Source: Hemileia vastatrix (lineage: Eukaryota; Basidiomycota; Pucciniomycetes; Pucciniales; Zaghouaniaceae). Taken from it: a DNA stretch of 64,000 bases. The stretch spans positions 4,608,501 to 4,672,500 of the forward strand of contig JASXTE010000017.1 in assembly GCA_030280995.1 (NCBI GenBank), written 5' to 3'. A program made the translations under genes and the position numbers. This document shows, one piece after another, positions 20,001-29,300 of the stretch; within the stretch, counting starts at the first letter, position 1; every line of letters begins with the position of its first letter. The notes beneath the pieces were generated by a model. The model was not told where the DNA came from, did no database searches, and saw only the letters and a list, made by a program, of their open reading frames with translations.

Positions 20001-22956
20001 TATTATCCATATCACAGGTTAAACTAATTTTCATTTCATGATCTTTTACAAGGCCAAGTTCATTTGTACCATGTGCAAAAGCCATTGGAAAAGCTTTAAT
20101 TAATTCCAAAATATTATCTTTCTCAGTTTCACTTATCTGAGTGCCAAATGATGCTTTTGAAATTTCTGTTTCCAGAAGTTCCATCTCATTGGATTCTCTT
20201 CCTTTAGACGGGGAATTTGTTACTGACTCAATGTGTAAGACTGTGTTAAAAGAATTTATTTTAAATTTCCTTTTACCATTCATGCCAATTGTAAAATTGT
20301 TATTAGCAGGGTCTAATTTTACACCAAATTTAGTCAGAATATCATTTCCAATGATAAAACAGTTACTACAATTTGTATTATCCATTACTACAAAGTCACA
20401 AGTTACCCTTACATAACCATGTTGGTGTTTAAAGAAAACAGCAGCTTTGTATTTACCAATGGGGTGTAGTACTGATCCAAAACCTCTCCAATTTTTATTC
20501 TGAAGTGGTTCAAGCTTAAACTTATATTCACTATCAATTTTCTGTAATGTATTAGTGGAAACAACTGAACCAGCAGCTCCTGTGTCTAATACTATATTAA
20601 CATTTTCACCAGAAATGATAGCTGGAACCGTGATAGGTGTCATTCTAAAGTTATCAGCTTGTATATCCTTAATGATTTCAGCATCCTCAAAATTCATTAA
20701 AGATTCATTTGAGTCCATATTTAATATTGGATTTTCAAAGATGGACAAATCATCTTCCAACATACAGACTTCATTTTCATCACTATATGAGATATTGCTG
20801 TCATAATCACTTGATTCTTTACTTTTTTCAGTTTCAGTTTCAGATTCACGTTGATTTTCAACAATATTTATGTTTTTCTCACATTTGTGACCTTTTACCC
20901 AAGGTTTGTTACACTTATAACAAGTATTTGTTTCATACTTTTTAGGTACTACAGGTGCAGTAGGTTTTTTCTGCCTCTCCTGAAGTGTTTTTGAATTCTG
21001 AGTTTTTACAGGTTCAACATTTTGTTTATAAGTGGAATACCTTGATTCATACTTATGGTTTAATAATATTTCATTGCAAATATTAATAAAGTCAGAATAT
21101 TCAGTAACATTTAATGTTCTAGCTACAACAATGTCTCTGACAGATATAGGTAATTTGTATATTATCTTATCTTTCCATAAGTTAAAATCCATATGAGGCT
21201 CAATGGCTTTTAATATTTTGTTTAAATTCATTAAAAATACCATAGGTTTGTCACCATTCAACGGATTATACCTAGTCTTCTCATACAGTCTCTGCTGAGT
21301 AAGCCTGAATTTAGAAGCTCCAAATTGTTTTTCAATAAGTTGTTTCCATTCAGCCCAAGAGTAGTCTCTACCCTCACTTAAGACAGCTTCAAACCATAAT
21401 AAAGCAACATCCTTAAATAAAGAAATTAATTTTGATGTTATCTCTTCATCTGGTAACTTATATGAGAATTTCAAGTTGTCAATTCTTTGAATAAAATGTT
21501 GCCAATCAGAGCTGGCTTCCCCATCATAAGTTGGGTACTGATCTATTTTAGGCCAGTTCTTCTGATTGGATTTTATCTCACTAATCTTAGGTAAATTCAA
21601 CAACTCATTCACTTTTGATAAATGGTCTTGTATTTCTTCCTGCACGGATTTGTGACTTACATTTTCAGATTTGACACTACCACCAGATGGTTTTAATTGT
21701 GGTGGTACAGGGAAGGAATGAGATTCACTTTTGCCAATGAAAGGATTATTATTATATTGATTATACTTATGATTATCCTGGTTCATTAGTAGATTGGCAG
21801 TTTCAATCTCAACTTTAGTTAATCTTTGTAGCAACTCAGAGACACATTGATTTGTCTGGGCAAAAGATAACTTTGTTCTTGATTCAGTTTTTAATAAGTG
21901 TGTTTCATATAATTTTTCTAACTCACAAAATTTGTTTGAAAGGTCATTATATTTATTACTCAATGAATCATATTTAAGAGTTAGAGACAAATGTTCTTTC
22001 TCTAATTCTTTATTACGTGTTGCTAATTGAGAAATGTTCAATGTCAAGGATGAAATTGTATCACTAGTGAGCTTAACTGTCTGTTCCTCACAATCAGTCA
22101 TTCTATTCCACAATGCTGAAACAATTCTATGGACTGTTGGATTATTTTTAAAATATTCCATGTCCTCCTTTTCAATTCTCTCACTCTCCTGTGAACTTCT
22201 CATCTCACTAGTAGGTGGTTGCAACTGAGGATTAACTGTATTATCATTGTATATAGTACTGTTATTATGGACAAAAGACAAGTCAGGTGTATCTACTCTA
22301 AAACCTAAATTTCTTAAATCCTCCTCTATTTTTTGTACAGATTTAACATCAATAGAATTACCTATATTGTAATTATCAGTATTATGTCTAATCTGAGAGG
22401 GTAAGTTACTTACCAAGGGATGGTTGCCAGTCCTGATTTTTGGCGCTTTTTTCCCTTGTAAGGGTGAGCTGAGGAAGTCAGATGAGGGGGTGGATCCCTG
22501 TTGCAACTGTGGCTTGTCCACTGTTGGTAAAACCAGTCCCATTTCCATTTGTCTACCAGGATTTTCTCCTGGGAGTGAGTGGACCCTCCTTGGGTAGGGG
22601 GTTGCTGATTTGATTGACTGGGCTGGCCTCCCTTTAATTCTGCCATTGCCTGATTCATCTGCTGAAATCCTACCTTGCAATTGTTTTGCAACTGCTCTAC
22701 TTCTTTGAACATGAGAGATTTTGATTCCTCTAGCTTCAGAACCTGTTTGGCCAGGTGGGACAGTTGATCCTGAAGAGGAGGAGACGTCTTTTTGATAGTT
22801 ATCTTTTTTAAGAGGGCGTCCTTTTCCTCTATACTCATGCATTCTGGCTGGGGGTACTGTTGTCCCTCCATGGTGATGTCCTGGAAAGTTTTTATTAGCT
22901 TTAGACCTGGTATTATAAGCAGGCTGTTCACTTACACTATCCTGAGGAGCACTCAT
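17089..22956 (-). CDS. gag-pol polyprotein of element A (1955 aa, uninterrupted)
   Basis: One frame runs from ATG at 22956 (A at -3) to TAA at 17089. Order: disordered S/G/P/K-rich N-terminus (1-190), coiled coil (about 270-390), gag capsid-like region (about 460-620, NQKNWPKIDQYPTYDG), zinc knuckle CYKCNKPWVKGHKC (679-692), aspartic protease DTGA (D791), reverse transcriptase with YIDD (1145-1148), RNase H TDAS (D1294), integrase with DX35E (D1597, D1659, E1695), and C-terminal chromodomain (about 1900-1955). No gag-pol frameshift or stop is needed. Three residues depart from the other copies: L1115 in RMLFG (others RMPFG), D1527 replacing the first His of the integrase HHCC zinc site, and C1533 for Gly before the second His (H1534; Cys pair 1564/1567). 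It may therefore be open but impaired. Confidence 0.95.
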   Translation of the reverse strand: MSAPQDSVSEQPAYNTRSKANKNFPGHHHGGTTVPPARMHEYRGKGRPLKKDNYQKDVSSSSGSTVPPGQTGSEARGIKISHVQRSRAVAKQLQGRISADESGNGRIKGRPAQSIKSATPYPRRVHSLPGENPGRQMEMGLVLPTVDKPQLQQGSTPSSDFLSSPLQGKKAPKIRTGNHPLVSNLPSQIRHNTDNYNIGNSIDVKSVQKIEEDLRNLGFRVDTPDLSFVHNNSTIYNDNTVNPQLQPPTSEMRSSQESERIEKEDMEYFKNNPTVHRIVSALWNRMTDCEEQTVKLTSDTISSLTLNISQLATRNKELEKEHLSLTLKYDSLSNKYNDLSNKFCELEKLYETHLLKTESRTKLSFAQTNQCVSELLQRLTKVEIETANLLMNQDNHKYNQYNNNPFIGKSESHSFPVPPQLKPSGGSVKSENVSHKSVQEEIQDHLSKVNELLNLPKISEIKSNQKNWPKIDQYPTYDGEASSDWQHFIQRIDNLKFSYKLPDEEITSKLISLFKDVALLWFEAVLSEGRDYSWAEWKQLIEKQFGASKFRLTQQRLYEKTRYNPLNGDKPMVFLMNLNKILKAIEPHMDFNLWKDKIIYKLPISVRDIVVARTLNVTEYSDFINICNEILLNHKYESRYSTYKQNVEPVKTQNSKTLQERQKKPTAPVVPKKYETNTCYKCNKPWVKGHKCEKNINIVENQRESETETEKSKESSDYDSNISYSDENEVCMLEDDLSIFENPILNMDSNESLMNFEDAEIIKDIQADNFRMTPITVPAIISGENVNIVLDTGAAGSVVSTNTLQKIDSEYKFKLEPLQNKNWRGFGSVLHPIGKYKAAVFFKHQHGYVRVTCDFVVMDNTNCSNCFIIGNDILTKFGVKLDPANNNFTIGMNGKRKFKINSFNTVLHIESVTNSPSKGRESNEMELLETEISKASFGTQISETEKDNILELIKAFPMAFAHGTNELGLVKDHEMKISLTCDMDNIPASLKKKPYPASPMKRKDIEDNIKMLLKMNILEKVETTPKYCVISPVLISYEQDKARLCGDYRALNTFTVDDIYPLPRIASIHATLKGAKYISCLDGNKGYHQIPVEKNSQNFLLITTHMGIYKYVRMLFGPKNAPSVFQKLMDITFHNEMIEGWLMVYIDDIIVFSKTFDEHLIHLSKVFQKMDEIKMTLALKKCKFGFESLKVLGHIVSGLQICVDQNKVAAIKNIGIPQNVKDVQSFLGMCGYYRQYIKNYQSIAAPLTTLIKKSEAFIWNNERQQAFNKLKECLMTAPILGLPDFQLPFVLYTDASFIGLGAALHQKQLIEGKMSEVVICYISRTLRSGELKYGATQLECLAVVWALEKLHYYVEDQKFELITDCSAVKSLLNMKTPNRHMFRWQLAVQEYRGRMTITHRAGTLHSNVDLLSRVPLPNNDDNPAYVPESEIINIYGIYIVDLEDEFMQSILDNYNSDPDLSKLTTILNDPSNASMNVLIKTLPDKYKEALEKGKFSIEDGFIYYKKKLSNLIVIPPSMKELMLSICDDDILACHFDYHKTLTRVRNTAWWINMSEDVQKYVETCDSCQKSKRLTGKRAGLLQQIEQPKAPWEIINMDFVTGLPIAGHKSYNSCWVIVDRFTKMCKFIPTHKEVSANYLAFLWWTQMLNIAGFPKAIVSDRDPKFTSEFWTSLMDISGCQLKLSTAHHPQTDGLAERMIQTLEDMIRRYCAFGLNFKDNDKFTHDWVTLIPGLEFAYNSTVHSVTGKKPFELWLGYVPNTPAKTLNKLPRLDIHPGTKSFLQMQELCRKHAQECINKAFEYEKKRWDKAHKEQMFKEGDEVLISTLHFNLNGNVKLKDPFIGPFVVKKMVGNNAVEVILYAPYDRKHPVFPISLIKPYHSNDTALFPRRSGRHKQQPEEIVEKTEIEKILKKRHLTKEKGVEYLLRFKNKSSEYDQWIPENEISDLKNLLKKFKSK
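22410..22871 (-). CDS. Embedded +1-frame ORF within gag of element A (153 aa)
   Basis: The frame is wholly inside gag, in +1, with its ATG at 22871, 85 nt after the gag ATG. It is the very next AUG on the message. The context CACCATGG is a near-ideal initiation site, so leaky scanning is plausible. Protein: MEGQ start, MSIEEKDALLKKITIKK (12-28), coiled coil with leucine/valine heptads (about 31-80), Q/S-rich linker, VDKWKWDW (106-113), then HPYKGKKRQK (136-145) and PW-stop. MEGQ, the EE..LLK..IKK block, KWKWDW and HPY align with the element D ORF; B and C share all but the MEGQ start. No known family is recognised. The stop TAA overlaps a GTAAGT. Confidence 0.65.
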   Translation of the reverse strand: MEGQQYPQPECMSIEEKDALLKKITIKKTSPPLQDQLSHLAKQVLKLEESKSLMFKEVEQLQNNCKVGFQQMNQAMAELKGGQPSQSNQQPPTQGGSTHSQEKILVDKWKWDWFYQQWTSHSCNRDPPPHLTSSAHPYKGKKRQKSGLATIPW

Positions 22957-23034
22957 ATTGTTCAGAATAACAATATTTTACGTCTACAAAAGGAAAAAAC
23001 TCTGTGGAATTAGTAGACAAAAGATATTAGTAAT
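22957..23034 (-). other. Short leader of element A
   Basis: On the minus strand the 78 nt between LTR and gag begin ATTACTAATATC rather than a TGG primer-binding site. They hold two TACTAAT branch-like motifs, then CACAG and a pyrimidine run ending TTTTGTAG. This resembles the 3' end of an intron. It differs sharply from the leaders of about 0.6-1.1 kb of B, C and D. Confidence 0.6.
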
Positions 23035-24211
23035 TGTCAGTACAGTCTAGTATATAAGTATGATATAATAGTGTTATTTTATGGTCCTACTACTTATTAA
23101 TAAATGATTTAGTGATTAAACCTCAGGGGAAGACTAATAGAATAGTTATACTCAAATTAAACTCACAATACTTGGATTTAAATGCATGCTAGTGGTGGAA
23201 AATAGAAGAATAAAATATAGTTATAGCTTTTATAAAGATAATATCAATTTATAAGGGCTTTATAATATATTTCTGAATGTTAATAATTGTAGTGTAATGT
23301 TTGTTTGAAGTGTAGTAATTGAATGATGATAATAAACCATCAAAATCCCTCCTTACTTATACCCAAATCCACTGGAGTGCACAGACCTTCAATCCAGATG
23401 ATGTCACTGCTATCCCCGGCAATTACAGCACTGTGAGGGCCCATCACCTCCCCATGGCGTCCACTTCAAGCAGTTTCAACACCCAGACCTCCAGTAAGGA
23501 CCCTCCATCACTATTAATAATAACACAGAGTCATACCATAAATAGAAAACCCAGATAAAAGCGGATACCATAAAGAAACAGGTAAAATAAATGATCAAAA
23601 AGAGATTTAATGAAACTAAAAGCATATAATGGAAACAAATAAAATGTCCAAGCCCCCAATAACATCCCCAAGCATCCACATTAACCCAAAAACATATTTC
23701 CAACCCATAAATCCGTGAATAACCATCCAAGGAAGTAATTTTAGTTGTCCAAACTGGGTGTATGCGCCTGATATAGGTGTCTATGCTTCTGTAGGCATTG
23801 TGAATCCACTGATTTCGTCCATATGACCTAAAATAAGCAGAAAAACAAAGGTTATAGGATATTAAGGGGCTAAAACCCACTTATATACCTAAATATACAT
23901 AATATACTGCATATTTCACTGAATATGAGATTTATGTATACATATAAGCTTATGTATGTCAATAATTACTTCATATCACTTAAGATAAGTATATTATGAC
24001 TCCATTAACACCTTAATAAGTATTATTAGGCCATGGATAAGCTATTTAAACTATTATAAATTATATAATAGAATATTAATTATATATATATATAATAAAA
24101 TAATATATATTATTATTTTAACCTTATTTTTAAGATATAAGCTTAATCTAATTAAGGTTATCTTATTTTAAGCATAAGAAATACTCAGTCCTAAGGATAT
24201 TTAGGCTGACA
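23035..24211 (-). repeat. 5' LTR of element A
   Basis: This is the 1177-bp partner of 15798-16974. The four differences seen are all G (left) versus A (right) on the plus strand, and three are at CpG sites (near 15950/23188, 16108/23339 and 16560/23797). Confidence 0.93.
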
Positions 24212-24216
24212 AATGT

Positions 24217-25521
24217 TGTATTGTGGGATAATTTCAGTGTCAACTTGGGAATAAGCACCATATATTTAACAAATTGTTATCATGTTAAAAAATGTTCTTC
24301 AGATAAAAATTTTGATTGTATTATTGTTCAAGAACAGAATTAAATTGGTAGAAGTGGTACTTCTTCATAATTCTATCAGTTTCAAATTGAAAAACTATTA
24401 AATGATATTTATTTTGTAAAAAAGAGACAATAGGTACTTTAGATTATGCTCATGTAGAAAAGCAGCTGTAAAGGAAATCATATTTTGAATAAAAATAATA
24501 TCATTCCATATTTAAAATGAATAGGAAAAACATTTCAATTCTAAGGTGCTTAAAAATAAATTAAGTGAAATTTTTCAGGTACACTTTTTTAGTCTTTAGA
24601 ATAAAAGTTTTGATAGGAGTAATTCAAAACTTAACACTTACACACAATTCTAAAATTAAATATATGGGTTCAGGATCTTTCAATGATTTATTGAAATAAT
24701 GATATTCATGTTGATTGGTAGATCTTATATGATGCTTCTATTCAATTTCTAAGTGTATGAAAAACCATCCGTTTGAAATTTCATTTAAACAGAAGAATTT
24801 TTAAATCTTCTTGAAATTTTCCTTATCACAAAGCAATACTGGAATGAGTATATTGTTATAAAAATTAATTTAAATAGCATTATTTCAAATCTTCATTACA
24901 TATTTAAAAAAGAAAATAAATATTAAAATTTAACTTTTTATAGAAATATATATTCATTTAAAAGATATTTACTTATTTTTTTTAAAAAAACTGCCAATTT
25001 TATCCTGTGAGGCTTCCCTTAAACTTACAAATATAAGTCTAAAAAATTAATATAATTCTCTGAAGACTCTATATGATATTTACCTAAATCAAAAAAGTTT
25101 TTTTTTTGAAGTACTTCAAATCTATGCAAAAGAGCTGATACCTTTTTTATATAATATAGTTGTATAAAATTAATTTTAAGTTATTTTCTTAATCTTCCAT
25201 ATGGAAAGAAGTCATATCACAATAATATATGATCAACTTAAAACTATTTTCAATATGATATTTTATCAAAATGATTCTTAATTTTACTTATTTTCACAAT
25301 CTCAAAGTATTTAATAAAAATATTTTGATATAAAAATATAATTATCTTAATATTTAAAAATTTAATAAAGATTCTAAAAAAGTAAATTTTTTTTCATGGC
25401 TTAACTTAGCTTGAACCACACTTGGAAACAGGATTGCATTGAGAGTTCAATCTAAGTTCCACCAAAAATATGATAAATATTTTTTTTGAAAACATATATA
25501 GTCATTTCAATGAATAAAACT
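24217..25521. other. AT-rich spacer between elements A and C, no feature seen
   Basis: No open frame with recognisable content, no repeat shared with the rest of the window and no RNA gene were found. It ends in the target duplication AAACT (25517-25521) of element C. Confidence 0.6.
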
Positions 25522-26336
25522 TGTCAAGGTTCACTTTTGGTCTAGAAGCTTTGATACGGTGTTATATGAAGATTTTAAGGATTTATTTGACTCTCAATAA
25601 TTAGGTACATATTTCTTAATCAAAGAAGATTCTTTTACTCAATAATAAGAGGTAGATTTAAATATTTATATAAGTTATAGATTAGAATTACGTCCTTGTA
25701 AATACTAAAGATATAAAATATAAGAAATAAGTGTTTAACTTTTGTAGTTGTAGTAATAAGTGAGTTGGTAAAAAGAATGATTAAAAGACAACGAAAAGAG
25801 AGGCCTTTTATAGGCAAAGGAGAGACAAAGCACAGCAATCAAATTCTAAAAACAGTAGTAAGAGAGAGAGAAAAGAACATTCCAGAAAGAGTATTTCAAA
25901 TAATAAAGTTATTCTAAAAAGAAGGCGTCAAAAAGATGTATTTACAGAGTATGTCAGAAATACATCAATATATTTAATATTTACTGTAGAAGTCAATCCT
26001 AAATAAGAAATTTGAATTTTTTGTATATATTTAAAATTATTTGAATATTTAAATCTTATTTTATCTTAATATCTATTTTTTAATATAAAATTTCATTTTT
26101 TTCCACCCTGTCAAATGAGCACGGTGTTAGAGAAAAATATAAGGGACAAAATTATATTTTTAATTTTAATTATTTATTTAATTTTTTAATTTTAACATTC
26201 TGTAATTAGTTAATTTATTATAACTAATTTTAATGTAACTAAATTATAATTAAATAATAATTAAAATGATAAGGTGCAGCTTCATCCCGTAAATAATTAA
26301 TTATTTCACTGGGTAAGTCTAGTAGCCTGGCTGACA
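25522..26336 (-). repeat. 3' LTR of element C
   Basis: The 815-bp LTR begins TGTCAAGGTTC and ends GCCTGGCTGACA. The minus-strand TATA motif GCCTATAAAAGGCC is near 25801-25816. AGAGTGAGGGAG (polypurine tract) abuts it at 26337-26348. Confidence 0.93.
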
Positions 26337-26371
26337 CTCCCTCACTCTAAAAAAAAACAATAAAAAAAATG

Positions 26372-29300
26372 CTATGATTTTTTCTTTTTATACTTTTTTA
26401 GTAGAGTAGGAAGATTAGATATCTCCTTCCCAGGTATCCAAGATTCATATTCAGATGATTTATTCTTGAATCTCAATAAGTATTCTGTACCTTTTTCAGC
26501 AGTGACTATTCTGTCATTTAAATTTTTTCAATTTCTGCTGTCTCAGTGATTTCATTTGGGGTTTTTTTTGGTCTACCCCTCCTTTTTGGAAATAAATCAC
26601 TATTGGATGTGTAAGGTTTCAAAAGAGATATTGGAAAAACAGGATGTTTTCTGTAATATGGGGAATACAGAATAACTTCAACTGCATTATCTCCAATCAT
26701 TCTTCTGACAACAAATGGACCAACAAATGGATCTTTCAATTTGTTATTACCTTGTAAGTTGAAGTGGACTGCAGAAATCAACACTTCATCACTCTTTTTA
26801 AAAGTGTATTCTTTATGGGATTTGTCCCATCTTTTCTTCTCATATTCAAATGATTTTTCAATACATTTTTGAGCATGATTTCTACATAGTTGTTGCATTT
26901 GAAGAAAAGATTTTACACCAGGATGTATATCCAATTTAGGTATTTTGTTCTTGAGAACTTGGGAAGGAATATTAGGAACATATCCAAGCCAGAGCTCAAA
27001 AGGCTTTCTTTGAGTAACAGAATGAACAGTGCTATTATAAGCGAATTCTAACCCAGGAAGTAAGGTAACCCAATCATGAGTGAATCTGTCATTATCTTTA
27101 TACTCAAGGCAAAAGGCACAATATCTTCTTATCATGTCCTCTAAGGTCTGAATCATTCTTTCAGCTAAACCATAAGTCTGAGGGTGATGGGCAGTAGAAA
27201 GTTTCAGATCACAACCACAAACATCCATCAGAGACATCCAAAATTCAGAAGTAAATTTAGGGTCTCTGTCAGAGATTATGGCTTTAGGAAAACCAGCAGT
27301 ATTAAACATATGAGACCACCATAAGAAAGCTAATTCTTTAGAGGAAACATCCTTGTGGGTAGGGATAAATTTACACATTTTTGTGAATCTGTCCACAATA
27401 ACCCAATAAGAGTTATAACTGTCTTTACCAGCAATAGGTAATCCTGTTACAAAATCCATGTTTATTATTTGCCATGGAGCATCAGGAGGTTCAATATGTT
27501 GCATTAATCCTTCTCTTTTACCAGTTAATCTTTTTGATTTTTGGCAAGAATCACAAGATTCAACATATAATTTTGTGTCCTCAGACATATTAGCCCACCA
27601 AGAAGTGTTCTTAATTCTGATCATTGTTTTGTCAAGATCAAAATGTCCAGCCAATATGTCATCATGACAAATTTTCAAGATGATTTCTTTCATAGAAGGA
27701 GGAATAACAATAACATTACTCAACTTTCTTCTATAATATAGATATCCTTCATCAATTGAAAATTTACCTTTTTCCAAAGCTTTTTGGTACTTTGGTGGAA
27801 GGGTTTTAATTAATGCTTGTATTGAAGCATTCTTTGGATCATTTAATATGGTGCATAACTTTTTCAAGTCAGTGTCCTTATCATATGAATCCAGAATAAG
27901 CTGTAATAGCTCTTCCTCCATATCAACCACATATATCCCATGGATATGGATAATTTCATCCTCAGGATCATAAGCAGGATTAGAGTCATCATTTGGTAAA
28001 GGTAACCTTGATAACATATCCACATTTGAGTGACCAATACCAGCTCTGTGAATAATTGTCATTCTCCCTCTGTACTCTTGAACAGCCAGCTGCCATCTAA
28101 ACATATGTCTATTAGGTGTTTTCAAGTTTAAAAGGGATTTAACTGCACTGCAGTCAGTGACAAGTTCAATTTTCTGGTCATCTAGGTAATAATGAAGCTT
28201 TTCTAGAGCCCATACTACAGCTAAACACTCTAATTGAGTAGCACCATATTTCAATTCACTATTTCTTAAAGTTCTTGAAATATAACAAATTACTACTTCT
28301 GAAACTTTATCATTTATCACTTGTTTTTAATGGAGGGCAGCACCAAGACCAATGAAACTGGCATCAGTTTACAAAACAAATGGTTGATCAAAGTCAGGTA
28401 AAGCAAGAATTGGTGCTGACATCAAACAGTGTTTCATAGTGTCAAAGGCTCTTTGTCTTTCACTATTCCAGACAAAAGCAACATCCTTTCTAGTTAATTG
28501 GGCAAGGGGTAAAGCTATGACTTGGTAATTTTTAATATACTTTCTATAGTATCCACACATTCCCAAAAAACTTTGGAGCTCTCTCACTGTTGTAGGAGCT
28601 TTCACCTGTTGTATGGCTGCCACTTTGTTCTGGTCAACACATATCTTTAAGCCTGAAACAACATGACCAAGAACTTTTAAAGAATGGAAATCAAATTTAC
28701 ATTTCTTCAAAGCAAGTGTCATATTTATTTCATCCATTTTCTGGAATAATTTACACAGGTGTTTAAGATGGTCGTCAAATGTTTTTGAGAATATAATGAT
28801 ATCATCAATATAAACCATCAGCCATCCTTCAATTATCTCCTGATGGAATGTGTTATCCATTACTTTTTGGAAAACTGGAGGGGCATTTTTAGGGCCAAAT
28901 GGCATCCTAATATACTTATAAATACCCATATGAGTTGCAATCATCAGAAAGTTCTGAGAATTTTTCTCCACAGGTACCTGGTGATATCCCTTATTACCAT
29001 CCAAACAGCTGATATATTTAGCACCCTGTAAAGTAGCATGTATAGAGCTGATTCTAGGTAAAGGATAGATATCATCAACAGTATAAGTGTTTAGTGCTCT
29101 ATAATCACCACATAACCTGGCTTTATCTTTCTCATAAGAAATTAGGACAGGTGAGATAACACAATATTTAGGTGTTTCAACTACCTTTTCAATAATATTC
29201 ATTTTTAAAAGGGTAGAGATATTATCTTCAATATCTTTTCTCTTTGTGGGAGAAGCAGGATAAGGATTCTTCTTTAAACTAGGTGGTATATCAGTTAATG

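Larger units (their letters stand above)
15798..24211 (-). mobile_element. Ty3/gypsy element A (chromovirus), complete, young, single open gag-pol
   Basis: The 8414-bp element has two 1177-bp LTRs and a perfect target duplication AATGT (15793-15797, 24212-24216). Counting by eye the LTRs differ at only four positions, so insertion or LTR homogenisation was recent. Internally there is a leader of only 78 nt, one uninterrupted gag-pol frame, an overlapping +1 ORF, and a polypurine tract GGTGAGGGAG next to the left LTR. It is the only element here without frame breaks, and is a candidate source copy for family A (E0, the solo LTR at 2205). Some conserved catalytic-site neighbours are altered (see CDS). 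Confidence 0.95.
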
